From the NCBI RefSeq assembly GCF_031432215.1, contig NZ_JAVKGN010000001.1, positions 434,001-498,000 of the forward strand: a stretch of DNA of 64,000 nt. Direction: 5' to 3'. Made by a program: the position numbers and the translations under genes. This document shows positions 34,335 to 43,396 of the stretch, in pieces. The notes under the pieces were generated by a model. That model was not told where the DNA came from, made no database searches, and saw only the letters and a list, made by a program, of their open reading frames with translations. This DNA comes from Halodesulfurarchaeum sp. HSR-GB. GTDB lineage: Archaea; Halobacteriota; Halobacteria; Halobacteriales; Halobacteriaceae. Every line of letters begins with the position of its first letter. Positions within the stretch are counted from its first letter, which is position 1.

Positions 34335-34751
34335 TCAGGAACTGAATTCCACGGTCCCAGTTCCCACGGTTTGGCTATCCTTTGTAACGATAAACTCGAC
34401 TTCAGAGTCAGAGAAAGTTGGAGTGGTGTCAAACTCTGAAGCGTTTATCGTTTGAGATTGGCCAGGATCCAAATTCAATTCACTAAATGTGTGGGAATCA
34501 CCGTCAACCCTAGCATTTACTGTCGCATTCTCCAGCGAATCGCCACCATTGTGGTTGATCGTTACAGCCGTACTATTCTTTTCTTCGAACCCAATACTCG
34601 CTTGAGCCGGTTCACTCACGTTCTCCCCCATTCCCAGCACGAAACTCCCGATAACCGCGGCCAGGATCACCGTGATCGCCACCATCAGAATGACGCCGAT
34701 CACTGGCGACACGCCACGGTCGTCCAGTTTGTTACGAATTGTGTCCATCAT
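34335..34751 (-). CDS. Type IV pilin (PilA-like)
   Basis: A 138-residue pilin precursor. The signal LDDRGVSPVIGVILMVAITV (about 9-28) is the class III signal processed by PibD (pibD lies at 53400-54386), followed by a hydrophobic helix and a Ser/Thr/Asn-rich beta domain. The gene is clearly less GC-rich than its surroundings, in keeping with a surface protein or recent transfer. Start at the tandem ATG, MMDTIRN. Single gene with no neighbouring pilus assembly genes. Confidence 0.85.
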   Translation of the reverse strand: MMDTIRNKLDDRGVSPVIGVILMVAITVILAAVIGSFVLGMGENVSEPAQASIGFEEKNSTAVTINHNGGDSLENATVNARVDGDSHTFSELNLDPGQSQTINASEFDTTPTFSDSEVEFIVTKDSQTVGTGTVEFSS

Positions 34752-34974
34752 GGTTTGTGTACGTCGGCGACGACCCCCCTGGGTGCCGATCAAAGATACC
34801 CGAAGGATGGGCCGGATAGACCGACGCTTACCACTACATTAACCGGGAATTAACTTAAGAATGCGGGTAAGTGCAGCCCTAACTTGGCGCACGTGCGTCG
34901 GACGGCTGTCCTCGACTTCGGGTTCGTTACCTGTCAAATACTAGGTGAAAAGTTCGAAGTGGGTCAGCAAATCA
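34752..34974. other. Low-GC intergenic region upstream of the pilin gene
   Basis: Contains TTAA-rich blocks (CATTAACC and GGAATTAACTTAAG, 34837-34860) that may form the pilin promoter or a regulator site, but they lie 90-110 bases from the start codon. No ORF is supported. Confidence 0.4.
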
Positions 34975-35172
34975 CTATTGCCAGGGGTCAGGTGCCAGCC
35001 CGAAATAGCGAACGGCCGTGGGGTAGGCCAATCCCAGCAGGACCGCCACGCCGATCTGGACCCAGATACTCGCACCGGGCCAGACCATCTGCAGGGCAGT
35101 CAACAGGACCGTCAGGATGACGATGAGCGCCAGGTAGTGGGGCAAGAGTTGTCGGATCGCGTCCCAGTCCAT
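34975..35172 (-). CDS. Small membrane protein (65 aa)
   Basis: A 65-residue protein with two membrane helices (HYLALIVILTVLLTALQM and WVQIGVAVLLGLAYP) and an acidic N-terminus. No recognised family. It is downstream of another small membrane gene on the same strand. Confidence 0.6.
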   Translation of the reverse strand: MDWDAIRQLLPHYLALIVILTVLLTALQMVWPGASIWVQIGVAVLLGLAYPTAVRYFGLAPDPWQ

Positions 35173-35211
35173 ACCCCCTCATCGGGGGCCACCTGCTTGG
35201 GTCTTCTGGCC

Positions 35212-35415
35212 TCAGGAGGCCAAAAGATGTCGCACGCCGAAGTACACACCCCCGAGAACGACGGCCCCGAACAGGACCGGCATGGTAGCCATGTACCCGA
35301 CATAGAGCAGGTTCTCGGCCATCGTGCCCAGTCGAGTCGTCGTGACGACGAATCCGACCGCGAGGATTCCCAGGAGGACGATCGTCATCTTCCGGGAGGG
35401 AAGTGTGGGACTCAT
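35212..35415 (-). CDS. Small membrane protein (67 aa)
   Basis: 67 residues from MSPTLPSRKMTIVLLG, with two membrane helices (TIVLLGILAVGFVVTT and VLFGAVVLGGVYFGVRHLL). It lies between the DtxR regulator and another small membrane gene on the same strand; the three may form a unit. Function unknown. Confidence 0.6.
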   Translation of the reverse strand: MSPTLPSRKMTIVLLGILAVGFVVTTTRLGTMAENLLYVGYMATMPVLFGAVVLGGVYFGVRHLLAS

Positions 35416-35455
35416 ACCCGATTCTGGGGGTCGACCGTGATAGCCCTTGGCATTC

Positions 35456-35896
35456 TCAGGGCGAGAGGTGCGTGCAGTGCTGGGCCTCGGGGTCATAACA
35501 GTCCGGACAGTCATCGGGGAGGTCGACGAACCGATCCAGGCGAGCCGCGACCTCGTCGCTCAGGGCGTGCTCAAGCCGGCAGGCCTCCTCGTGGAAGCCC
35601 TCGGTGACCCCCAGCTCCTGGACGAGAAAGCGCTCGATGCGACAGTGCTTGCGCAGCAGCGCCACCGCCTCCTCGGTCCCCCGCTCCGTGAGCGAGGCCC
35701 CCCGGTGTTTCTCGTAGGTCACCAGCCCCAGTTCTGTGAGGTGGTTGAGTCGGTCGGTCACGCTTGGCGGCGAGACGCCCAGTCGGTCGGCGATGGCCCC
35801 CGTCGAGGCCGGATCGCCGTCCCGTGACAAGAGATAGATCTCCTTGAGGTACATCTCCACGCTCTCGCTGTAGGTCTTCTCGGATTCGTGGCTCAT
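35456..35896 (-). CDS. DtxR-family metal-dependent transcriptional regulator
   Basis: A 146-residue regulator. An N-terminal winged helix (YLKEIYLLSRDGDPASTGA through VSPPSVTDRLNHL) is followed by the metal-binding/dimerisation domain (RIERFLVQELGV, HEEACRLEHALSDEV). There is no C-terminal SH3 domain, as in the SirR/Idr/MntR type. It is a good candidate for control of the iron transporter at 17330-21380, whose promoter carries two matching dyads; this link is inferred. Confidence 0.9.
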   Translation of the reverse strand: MSHESEKTYSESVEMYLKEIYLLSRDGDPASTGAIADRLGVSPPSVTDRLNHLTELGLVTYEKHRGASLTERGTEEAVALLRKHCRIERFLVQELGVTEGFHEEACRLEHALSDEVAARLDRFVDLPDDCPDCYDPEAQHCTHLSP

Positions 35897-35958
35897 GTGG
35901 ATCACTGGATCGGCCGACTCTCGGGCGGATCACCTCGGCGTTCGGGACGCGTGACCTT

Positions 35959-37320
35959 TTACTCACCGGCCGCGGCTTCGAGGACCGCCACCAGCCGGTC
36001 GGCCAGCTCCCGCGCCCGGGACACCGCTCTGGCCTCCGCGTAGACCCGGACCACCGGTTCGGTGCCGCTGGGTCGGGCCAGCACCCACGCGTCGCCGAAG
36101 TCGACGCGATACCCATCGATCGTGCTCACCTCACCCTCGACGTTCCGGGCCCACTCGCCCGCGGCCTCCACGAGGGTCGCCCGCTCGGCCTCGTCCGCGT
36201 AGTGGACGTTCTCCCGGACGTTCGCGTAGCCGTCGTAGGGCTCGACGACCTCGCTCGCGGGTCGATCGACCAGCAATGAGAGGAAACGAGCCGCCGTGTA
36301 GGCACCGTCCCGGTTGATACGATACGCCGGGAAGATCACGCCGCCGTTGCCCTCCCCCGCGACTGGGACCGTCTCGCCGGCGGACTGCAACTCGCGGATG
36401 CGGGTCATGATCTGGGTGCTTCCGATGGGCGTGAGTTCGAGGTCCGCCCCCGAGGACTCGGCCACGTCGACCAGACGCTGGGAGACGTTGACCGCCGAGA
36501 CGGTGACATCTCCCGGTTCGAGGGCCGCGTCGGCGAGCGCCGCGAGGGTCGCGTCGCCCTCGATGTACTCCCCGTGCTCGTCGAAGAAGATGGCTCGATC
36601 GGCGTCCCCGTCGTGGGCGATCCCCACATCGGCGTCGGTAGCCCTGACGAGATCGCCCAGATCGCCCAAGTTCTCGGCGACCGGTTCGGGATCACGACCG
36701 GGGAAGTGGCCGTCCGGGTGGGCGTTGACCGTCCGGACCGAACAACCCAGTTCGCGGAAGAAATCGGGACTCGTGAGTGCGCCGGCCCCGTGCCCCGGGT
36801 CCAGAGCCACCGTGAGATCGGCCCCAGCGATGGCCTCGTGGTCGACCGCCGCGAGCAGTTCCTCGCGATAGCGACGCCTGGCGCCCTCGATCCGTCGATC
36901 CGTGCCCGTTCGATCCCAGGCGGCGTCAGCCTGACTGCCGTCGAGCAGCACCGATTCGATGGCTTCGAGCCGTTCGATCGAGAGTTCGACGCCGTCCGCG
37001 CCGACGAGTTTGATCCCGTTGTACGGCGGCGGGTTGTGCGAGGCCGTCACCATGACCGCCGGGACCCCTTCGGCCGCGGCGTAGGCCTGCAGTGCCGGCG
37101 TAGGAACCACGCCGAGACGGTCCACGTCCGCGCCGACACTCGCGAGGCCGCTCGCGGCGGCGTTTTCGAGCATCGGCCCGGTCAGTCGCGTGTCCCGGCC
37201 GAGTGCGACGCGGTCGGCCCCCCAGACGGTGCCCGCCGCGGCCGCCACCCGGAGCACGAACTCGGGGGTCAGCTCCTCTGTCACCCGCCCACGGGTGCCA
37301 CTCGACCCGAATACCTGCAT
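35959..37320 (-). CDS. glmM: Phosphoglucosamine mutase / phosphohexomutase
   Basis: A 453-residue alpha-D-phosphohexomutase. The phosphoserine loop is VTASHNPPPYNGIK near 93-106, the metal loop is DGDADR near 240, the sugar-binding loop is GEGNGGV near 325, and the phosphate loop ends RPSGTEPVVRVY. The short N-terminus FGSSGTRG fits archaeal GlmM, but phosphoglucomutase or phosphomannomutase activity cannot be excluded. It starts divergently from prs. Confidence 0.85.
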   Translation of the reverse strand: MQVFGSSGTRGRVTEELTPEFVLRVAAAAGTVWGADRVALGRDTRLTGPMLENAAASGLASVGADVDRLGVVPTPALQAYAAAEGVPAVMVTASHNPPPYNGIKLVGADGVELSIERLEAIESVLLDGSQADAAWDRTGTDRRIEGARRRYREELLAAVDHEAIAGADLTVALDPGHGAGALTSPDFFRELGCSVRTVNAHPDGHFPGRDPEPVAENLGDLGDLVRATDADVGIAHDGDADRAIFFDEHGEYIEGDATLAALADAALEPGDVTVSAVNVSQRLVDVAESSGADLELTPIGSTQIMTRIRELQSAGETVPVAGEGNGGVIFPAYRINRDGAYTAARFLSLLVDRPASEVVEPYDGYANVRENVHYADEAERATLVEAAGEWARNVEGEVSTIDGYRVDFGDAWVLARPSGTEPVVRVYAEARAVSRARELADRLVAVLEAAAGE

Positions 37321-37403
37321 ACCGGCTCGTTGCGGCGAGCGACCAAAGCGGTTGTGAAACCCGGAGAGAAACGCGTATGCCGACCGGCCCCGACCGCTCG
37401 AAC

Positions 37404-38249
37404 ATGATCGTTCCCGGCAGCAGTTCCCAGGAAGTCGCCACCGAACTCGCCGCCGCCCTCGGCGAACGACTGGCCGAGGTCGAGTATCGACGGTTCCCAG
37501 ACGGCGAACAGCTCGTGCAGGTCCCCGAACAGGACGGGCGAGCCATCATCGTCGCCGCCACGGAGACCAGTGACGCACATATCCAGTTGCTCCAGCTCCA
37601 GGACGCCGTCCGGGAGGCCGGGGCAACCGAGGTCATCACCGTCATCCCCTACATGGGCTATGCCCGCCAGGACGAGGCCTTCGAGACCGGCCAGCCCGTC
37701 TCGGCGCGCGCGATGGCCCGCGCGATCAGCACCGGCACCGACCGGGTCCTGACCGTCTGCCCGCACGAACCAGCGATCCAGGAGTTTTTCACCGTCCCCA
37801 CGACGGTAATCGACGCGTCAGGTCGGCTGGCCGAACCGCTACCCGAGAATCTCAGCGATCCGATCTTCCTCGCGCCCGACCAGGGCGCGATCGACCTCGC
37901 GGCGACTGTCCGAGACGCCTACGGCCGGGGCGAGACCGACGCCTTCGAGAAACACCGCGACCGGGAGACCGGAGCCGTCGAGATCCAGCCGGCCAACCTC
38001 GACGTGGCCGGTCGTGATCTGGTCGTCGTCGACGACATCGTCGCCACCGGCGGGACGATGAGCGCAGCCATCGGCGCACTCGGTGCGGACCCGGACCGGG
38101 TGTTCGTCGCGACCGTCCATCCCCTGCTGGCTGACAGCGCACGGACGAAACTCGCGAACGCGGGCGTCGAAGCAGTGTATGGCACCGACACGATCGAACG
38201 AGCAGTCACCGCAGTCAGTGTTGCGCCGGCGATCGCCGAAAAGCTCTAG
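37404..38249 (+). CDS. prs: Ribose-phosphate pyrophosphokinase
   Basis: Makes PRPP from ribose-5-phosphate and ATP. A 281-residue archaeal class. The start MIVPGSSSQ is the conserved one; an in-frame ATG nine codons upstream is the alternative. RRFPDGEQ (ATP-binding), IPYMGYARQDEAF (catalytic region) and the PRPP loop VVVDDIVATGGTM are present. The product feeds hisI/hisA/hisB and upp, all elsewhere in this window. Its stop overlaps the ileS stop by four bases. Confidence 0.95.
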   Translation: MIVPGSSSQEVATELAAALGERLAEVEYRRFPDGEQLVQVPEQDGRAIIVAATETSDAHIQLLQLQDAVREAGATEVITVIPYMGYARQDEAFETGQPVSARAMARAISTGTDRVLTVCPHEPAIQEFFTVPTTVIDASGRLAEPLPENLSDPIFLAPDQGAIDLAATVRDAYGRGETDAFEKHRDRETGAVEIQPANLDVAGRDLVVVDDIVATGGTMSAAIGALGADPDRVFVATVHPLLADSARTKLANAGVEAVYGTDTIERAVTAVSVAPAIAEKL

Positions 38250-41200
38250 ACCGGGTCGATCGCCAGTTCGATCTGAATTCCTTCGACCTCCCAGGTCTCC
38301 CGCTGGCCGTCCTCAACCTCACCGATTTCGACCGCTCTGACCTCCTCGGCGATCAGGTCCTCGTGGCGAGCGACGAGCTGGCCGATCCGCTCGTCGTAAA
38401 TCACGATCTCCAGGGCCACTTCGGCGTCCATCGCCAGGTCGAGGTCCTTGCGCATCTCCTGTGCGCGACGAATGATCTCGCGGGCATACCCCTCGCTCTC
38501 GACGTCCTCGGTGAGCGTGGCGTCGACGTACACCCGACCGCCCTCGAAGTCGGTTCCGGCGACCGACTCCGGCGGGACTTCCTCGAAGGAGACCATCGAC
38601 TCGGTGAGCGAGACCGACTCGCCCAACTCGGCCTCGACGGCCGCTTCCAGGGCCGAGATGTCGGGTTCGTCGACCCGGGCCGCGTTCAGTGCCTCCATCA
38701 CCGCGTGGGCCTGGTCGCCGAAGGCCGGGCCGAGTTCGCTCATGTCCGCGGTCGCGGTGTAGGCGAGTTCCGCCCAGTCCGCGCCGGGTTCGACGACCTC
38801 GATCCGGCGGGCGTTCAGCCGCTCGGCGAGCAGGTCGTCGTAGTCGGCGAGGGTGTCCACGACGGCGTCCTCGGTGGCGTCGACGACGATCCGGGTGACC
38901 GGCCACCGGAGCTTTCGCCCCGCATCCTGGCGCGCCCGGGAGCCGGCCTCCTCGATCTGTCGGACGTGCTCGATGGCCGCCTCCAGGGATTCATCGCGCA
39001 GGTCGGGGTCGGGTTCGGGCCAGTCGAGCATGTGGACGGAGGTGAGGCCATCAGCACCGGTCAGCCGCTGGTAGAGCTCCTCGGTGATGAATGGGGCGTA
39101 GGGCGCGAGCAGGGCGATGGACTCCCGAAGGACCGCCGAGAGGGTCGCGTAGGCCGCCCGCTTGGAGGCGGTGTCCTCGGTCTCCCACATGCGCTCGCGG
39201 ACCACCTGGATGTAGTACCGCGAGACGTCCTCGACGACGAAGTCGAGAATCGCATCGAGGGCCCGGTGCTGTTCAAAGTCCGCCCAGGCCGCGTCGGCCG
39301 TCTCCTCGACGGCCTGCAGGCGGGAGAGCAGCCAGCGGTCGATGCGCTCCAGGGACTCCTCGGCCGGGGAGAGGGCCATCGGGTCGATGTCGTCCATCTC
39401 CATGTACGGCAGCGGGAAGCGGAAGGCGTTCCAGAGGATGTTGAGGTCCCGCTGCATCGTCTCGGTCGCCTCCCAGGAGAATCGCATGTCCTCGCCCTGC
39501 GGAGTGACCGAGAGCAGGAACATTCGCATCGGGTCAGCGCCGTACTCGTCCATGACCTCACCCGGCTCGACGGTGATGTTCTTGGACTTGGACATCGCCC
39601 GGCCGTCGGGCATCAACGCGTGTCCGTGCATCAACACCTCCTCGTAGGGGACCTGGTCCATCGCGGCGGTGCCCATCCCGAGTTGCGACCAGAACCAGCC
39701 CCGCGTCTGGTCGTGGGCCTCCATGATGAGATCCGCCGGCCAGAGGTCCTCGAAGGCCTCGGTTTCGGAGGGGTAGGAGAGCGTGCCCCAGGAGGCCACA
39801 GAGGAGTCCAGCCACACGTCGAAGACGTCCGGGACACGGGTGTAGGTCCGCCCGTCTTCCGTGATCGTGAGATCGTCGACCGTGCCCTTGTGCAGGTCGA
39901 CCGATTCGGGATCGACCTCCTGATCGGCCCGCCGAGCCAGCTCCTCGCGCGTGCCGATCACCAGCACGTCGTCCATATCGCCGTCCCAGCCCTCGGGGGT
40001 CCAGATCGGGATCGGAATCCCCCAGTAGCGCTGTCGGGAGACGTTCCAGTCCGGAGCCTCCGCGACGAAGTCACGGAACCGGCTGTCACGGGCCCAGTCG
40101 GGGTGCCACTCGGTCGCCTCGATGTTCGCGAGCAGGTCCTCCTTCACGTCGGTGATCGTGATGTACCACTGGTCGGTCACGATCTGGATGATCGGGGTGT
40201 CACACCGCCAGCAGTGCCCGTAGGAGTGGTGTTCGGTCTCCCGGGCGAGCAGGTGGCCCGTCCGATCGAGGTCGGCGATGATCTGCTCGTCGGCGTCCTT
40301 GACGTACTCGCCGGCGTAGGTTCCGGCCTGCTCCGTGAAGACCCCGTCCTCGCCGACCGGACAGAACACCTCCAGCCCGAGTTCCTGGCCGCGTTCGAAG
40401 TCGACCTCACCGTGCCCGGGCGCGGAGTGAACCAGCCCGGTGTCCTCGGCTTCGACGTAGTCCGCGGTGTAGACCTGTCCCGCGCCCTCGAAGTCCGGGG
40501 CCGCGGGTACTTCCTCGCGCAACGGATGGTCGTACTCCCAGCCGACCAGTTCCTCGCCCTCGTAGGTCGCCTGGATCTCGTAGTCGGTGTAGCGACCGGC
40601 TTCGAGGACGGACTCGACGAGGGACTCCTCGACGTAGAGGGTCTCGCGGTCCCCGTCTTTGGTGGCGGCGACTTCGGCGTACGTGAGTTCGGGCGAGACG
40701 GCGATGAAGGTGTTCGCGGGGATCGTCCAGGGCGTGGTCGTCCAGATAACAAGGGAGCCGTCCCGATCCGAGAGCGGGAATTTCACGTAGATCGAGGGGT
40801 CTGCGACCTCCTCGTACTCGACCTCGTTGTTGGCGATAGCGGTCTCACACCGGGGACACTGGTTGATCGAGCGCTGGCCCTGCTCGACGAGCCCCCGCTC
40901 GTGGGCCTGCTCGAAGGCCCACCAGGCCGACTCCATGTACTCGGGGTTCACCGTCTTGTAGGGGTTCTCCCAGTCCATCCAGACCCCGAAGGACTGGAAG
41001 TCCGACTGGAGCCCCTCGAGTTGCTCCTCGGCGAAGGCCTTGCACTCCTCGATGAACCGCTGCTCGCCGAAGTCCTGGATGTCCTGTTTGTTCTCGAAGC
41101 CCAGTTTCTCCTCGACTTTCGTCTCGATGGGCAGGCCGTGCATGTCATAGCCCGGCCGGTCGGTCACGTCATAGCCCTGCATCCGCCGGAAGCGGATATG

Positions 41201-41410
41201 GGCGTCCTTCAGCGTCTTGTTCCAGGTCGTGCCCATGTGGGCGGCCCCGGAGGTGTAGGGCGGCCCGTCGACGAAGAAGAAATCCTCCCCGTCGGCCCGG
41301 TAGTCCTTGGTCGCCTCGTAGGCGTCCACGTCCTCCCAGTACTCGAAGACCCGCGCTTCGACGGCTTGCGGGTCGTACTGGTCGGGGACGTCCCCGTCGA
41401 AGTGTGTCAT
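38246..41410 (-). CDS. ileS: Isoleucyl-tRNA synthetase
   Basis: A class I synthetase of 1054 residues. The HIGH-like motif is AAHMGTTWNK near 58, and the KMSKS motif is AMSKSKNITV near 605. An editing domain is inserted between them (about 190-400), and the anticodon-binding domain and a beta-rich C-terminus follow. CDTP and CPRC pairs suggest a zinc site in the editing-insert region. Its gene is convergent with prs. Confidence 0.96.
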   Translation of the reverse strand: MTHFDGDVPDQYDPQAVEARVFEYWEDVDAYEATKDYRADGEDFFFVDGPPYTSGAAHMGTTWNKTLKDAHIRFRRMQGYDVTDRPGYDMHGLPIETKVEEKLGFENKQDIQDFGEQRFIEECKAFAEEQLEGLQSDFQSFGVWMDWENPYKTVNPEYMESAWWAFEQAHERGLVEQGQRSINQCPRCETAIANNEVEYEEVADPSIYVKFPLSDRDGSLVIWTTTPWTIPANTFIAVSPELTYAEVAATKDGDRETLYVEESLVESVLEAGRYTDYEIQATYEGEELVGWEYDHPLREEVPAAPDFEGAGQVYTADYVEAEDTGLVHSAPGHGEVDFERGQELGLEVFCPVGEDGVFTEQAGTYAGEYVKDADEQIIADLDRTGHLLARETEHHSYGHCWRCDTPIIQIVTDQWYITITDVKEDLLANIEATEWHPDWARDSRFRDFVAEAPDWNVSRQRYWGIPIPIWTPEGWDGDMDDVLVIGTREELARRADQEVDPESVDLHKGTVDDLTITEDGRTYTRVPDVFDVWLDSSVASWGTLSYPSETEAFEDLWPADLIMEAHDQTRGWFWSQLGMGTAAMDQVPYEEVLMHGHALMPDGRAMSKSKNITVEPGEVMDEYGADPMRMFLLSVTPQGEDMRFSWEATETMQRDLNILWNAFRFPLPYMEMDDIDPMALSPAEESLERIDRWLLSRLQAVEETADAAWADFEQHRALDAILDFVVEDVSRYYIQVVRERMWETEDTASKRAAYATLSAVLRESIALLAPYAPFITEELYQRLTGADGLTSVHMLDWPEPDPDLRDESLEAAIEHVRQIEEAGSRARQDAGRKLRWPVTRIVVDATEDAVVDTLADYDDLLAERLNARRIEVVEPGADWAELAYTATADMSELGPAFGDQAHAVMEALNAARVDEPDISALEAAVEAELGESVSLTESMVSFEEVPPESVAGTDFEGGRVYVDATLTEDVESEGYAREIIRRAQEMRKDLDLAMDAEVALEIVIYDERIGQLVARHEDLIAEEVRAVEIGEVEDGQRETWEVEGIQIELAIDPV

Positions 41411-41463
41411 ACGGAGAGCCTATCGCTCCCGGGTAAAATGATAATCGGTCCGCTCGCCCCAAT

Positions 41464-41469
41464 CTTAAC
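41464..41469 (+). promoter_or_regulatory. TATA box of the HIT protein gene
   Basis: CTTAAC about 27 bases before the ATG at 41493, consistent with a leaderless mRNA. Confidence 0.45.
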
Positions 41470-41492
41470 TGCTGGCACGCAAAAGCCCCCCT

Positions 41493-41921
41493 ATGACCGA
41501 GTGCATCTTCTGTGCGATTGCCGCCGGCGACGCCCCGGCCGCGACGATCCGCAAGGACGACCGGACGATGGCCTTTCTCGACGCGAACCCGCTGGCCCCG
41601 GGCCACACGCTCGTGATTCCGAACGCCCACGCCGAGCGACTCGAGGACCTCGACACCGAGACGGCCCGCGCGGTCATGGACCGCCTTCGCGAACTCGCGC
41701 CGGCGATCGAGGCGGCCGTCGATGCCGACGCCACCACCGTCGGGTTCAACAACGGCCGGGCGGCCGGCCAGGAAGTCCCGCACGTGCACGGGCACATCAT
41801 CCCCCGCTTCGACGGGGACGGCGGCGGCCCGATTCACGCGGTCCTGCCGCGAGGGGCCGACCGGAACGCGGGCGACCCCGAGGCGATCGCACGTGCGATC
41901 AACGACCACCTTCGGGACTGA
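41493..41921 (+). CDS. HIT family protein (HINT-like nucleotide hydrolase)
   Basis: A 142-residue histidine-triad protein. The triad is VPHVHGHIIPR near 97-107. The N-terminal CIFCAIAAGD has the Cys pair often seen with a bound zinc in HINT/HIT proteins. It likely hydrolyses nucleotidyl phosphoramidates or dinucleoside polyphosphates. It stands alone, followed 44 bases later by the ParA-like gene. Confidence 0.92.
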   Translation: MTECIFCAIAAGDAPAATIRKDDRTMAFLDANPLAPGHTLVIPNAHAERLEDLDTETARAVMDRLRELAPAIEAAVDADATTVGFNNGRAAGQEVPHVHGHIIPRFDGDGGGPIHAVLPRGADRNAGDPEAIARAINDHLRD

Positions 41922-41965
41922 TCGAAGTGCGGGCGTTTTTCCCGCCCCCACGCTTGCGGTGAGTT

Positions 41966-42718
41966 ATGCAGCCCGAGAGTGTCGGATTCGTCGGTACCGT
42001 CGGCGGGGTTGGAACCACCTGGTCGGTTCTCGAACTCGGCGGGGTCCTCGCCCGCGAGGGCCAGGCCGTCCTCGTTTTGGACCTCGACTTCGCGACCCAG
42101 GGACTGGGCCGTCACGTGGACGGCACCGTCCCGGTCGACGCGACCGAACTGCTCGCCGATCCCAGTACCGAACTCGCGGACGCAGTACACGAGTGGCCGG
42201 TCGACGGCGACGGCCGGTTCGAGGTGGTCCCGGCACTCGCCCCGTTCGTCCAGATCGCCGCGGCAAAGTCCGAAGCGGCCGGCGAGCGGGTGGCCGAGCG
42301 AATCGAAGCAGCGACCGAGCGGGCCGACTGGGTACTGCTCGACGTGCCGCCGGTCGTCTCGAACCAGGCCATCGGGGCCGTCACCGCCGCCGATCGAGTC
42401 GTCGCCGTAATGCCCCCGAGCGAGCGAGGCGTCGACGCCCTCCAGCGCGAGCGGGGGCGACTCGCGGACGTCGGGACTGCCTTCGATTCGGTCCTCGCAG
42501 TCGGCGACGGTGAGCCGCCGGCCGACGCGACCACCTCGCTTCCGGCACGCCCCGACGGCGCACCGGCCCATCGACCGGCGACGCTCGAATCGAGCGGCCA
42601 CTTCGTCCGCGCCGCGAGAACGGCGGCCGCGACGCTGTTCGATCTGGATGTCGACACTTCGAGTGCCGACTCGCCGATCGGGCGACTCGGCACGCTCGGC
42701 GAGAAACTGCGAAATTAG
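41966..42718 (+). CDS. ParA/MinD-like protein with degenerate P-loop
   Basis: A 250-residue SIMIBI-class fold. The region that should read KGGVGKT is GTVGGVGTTWSV (about 10-21): both the ParA signature lysine and the P-loop lysine are replaced. DLDFATQGLG matches the Walker A' segment (DxDxQ) and LLDVPPVVSN the Walker B area. ATPase activity is therefore doubtful. The stop overlaps that of the convergent gene by four bases. A second paralogue lies at 44259-44930. Confidence 0.8.
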   Translation: MQPESVGFVGTVGGVGTTWSVLELGGVLAREGQAVLVLDLDFATQGLGRHVDGTVPVDATELLADPSTELADAVHEWPVDGDGRFEVVPALAPFVQIAAAKSEAAGERVAERIEAATERADWVLLDVPPVVSNQAIGAVTAADRVVAVMPPSERGVDALQRERGRLADVGTAFDSVLAVGDGEPPADATTSLPARPDGAPAHRPATLESSGHFVRAARTAAATLFDLDVDTSSADSPIGRLGTLGEKLRN

Positions 42719-43230
42719 AGCAGGTCACTCGCGGCCGTCATCGTGTCCGCGAGGGCGTCGCGTTTCTCGACCATGGCGTCACCGTCGGTCGAGAGTGTGT
42801 CCTGAAGGGTCTCGTTCGCGCCCGGAATCGGGTCGTGGGTCTCGATGTAGGCCCCGAGTGCGAAGGCTCGATCTCCCACGTCCGCGAGTTCCTGGGCCTC
42901 AATTCGAGTGAGCGACCCCGAGAGCCAGTCCCCACAGATCTCCCGTTGCAGGGGCGACAGCGGCGAGAGACCCTCGAATCCCAGACGGTGGAGGGTCTTT
43001 GCGGCCGTGATCGGTGCGACACCCGCGGCCGTGGCCGCCTCGCCCACGCTATTTCCGCCGACGTACGTGGAGACCACCGTCGCCGCGGTCTCGGCCCCAC
43101 AGGGAAGGGACTCGGCGTACGGCGCGAGGACGGTCGAAAGCGAGGCGTCCGTCCGATCCACGACCGCGACGCCCCGGTCCTCCTGGGCGTGGGTGGTGGT
43201 CACCCCCTCGGCGATGTCCGAAAGTGTCAT
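42715..43230 (-). CDS. Conserved haloarchaeal protein, likely HTH-containing
   Basis: A 171-residue acidic protein starting MTLSDIAEGVTTT. The middle contains VVSTYVGGNSVGEAATAAGV followed by PITAAKTLHRLG, which could be a helix-turn-helix. I recall it as one of a set of haloarchaeal DUFs (possibly DUF7858) found near tfb and mcm, unverified. It is divergent from the TFB gene and convergent with the ParA-like gene. Confidence 0.65.
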   Translation of the reverse strand: MTLSDIAEGVTTTHAQEDRGVAVVDRTDASLSTVLAPYAESLPCGAETAATVVSTYVGGNSVGEAATAAGVAPITAAKTLHRLGFEGLSPLSPLQREICGDWLSGSLTRIEAQELADVGDRAFALGAYIETHDPIPGANETLQDTLSTDGDAMVEKRDALADTMTAASDLL

Positions 43231-43362
43231 GCCCGAAACTCGGCGGGCCGTCGGCAAAAACCTTCGTAGTTAGTTCGCTGAGAGCTTCGACGAGAAACCT
43301 ACCGGTAACCGTTCGGTTGGGCACTGCCGTCCCCCGGTTCGAACCCCCGCCTCAGCCTTATC

Positions 43363-43369
43363 TTAAATA
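43363..43369 (+). promoter_or_regulatory. TATA box of the TFB gene
   Basis: TTAAATA, with upstream purine/pyrimidine context suitable for a BRE, is about 31 bases before the ATG at 43397. This gives a leader of only a few bases. Confidence 0.55.
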
Positions 43370-43396
43370 CCCTTTCAGCGTCAAGTTTCAGATGTG

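Noticed and set aside
38363-41962. Plus-strand open frame of about 1200 codons opposite ileS
   Set aside because: A shadow of ileS caused by high GC and biased codon use; no domain is recognisable.
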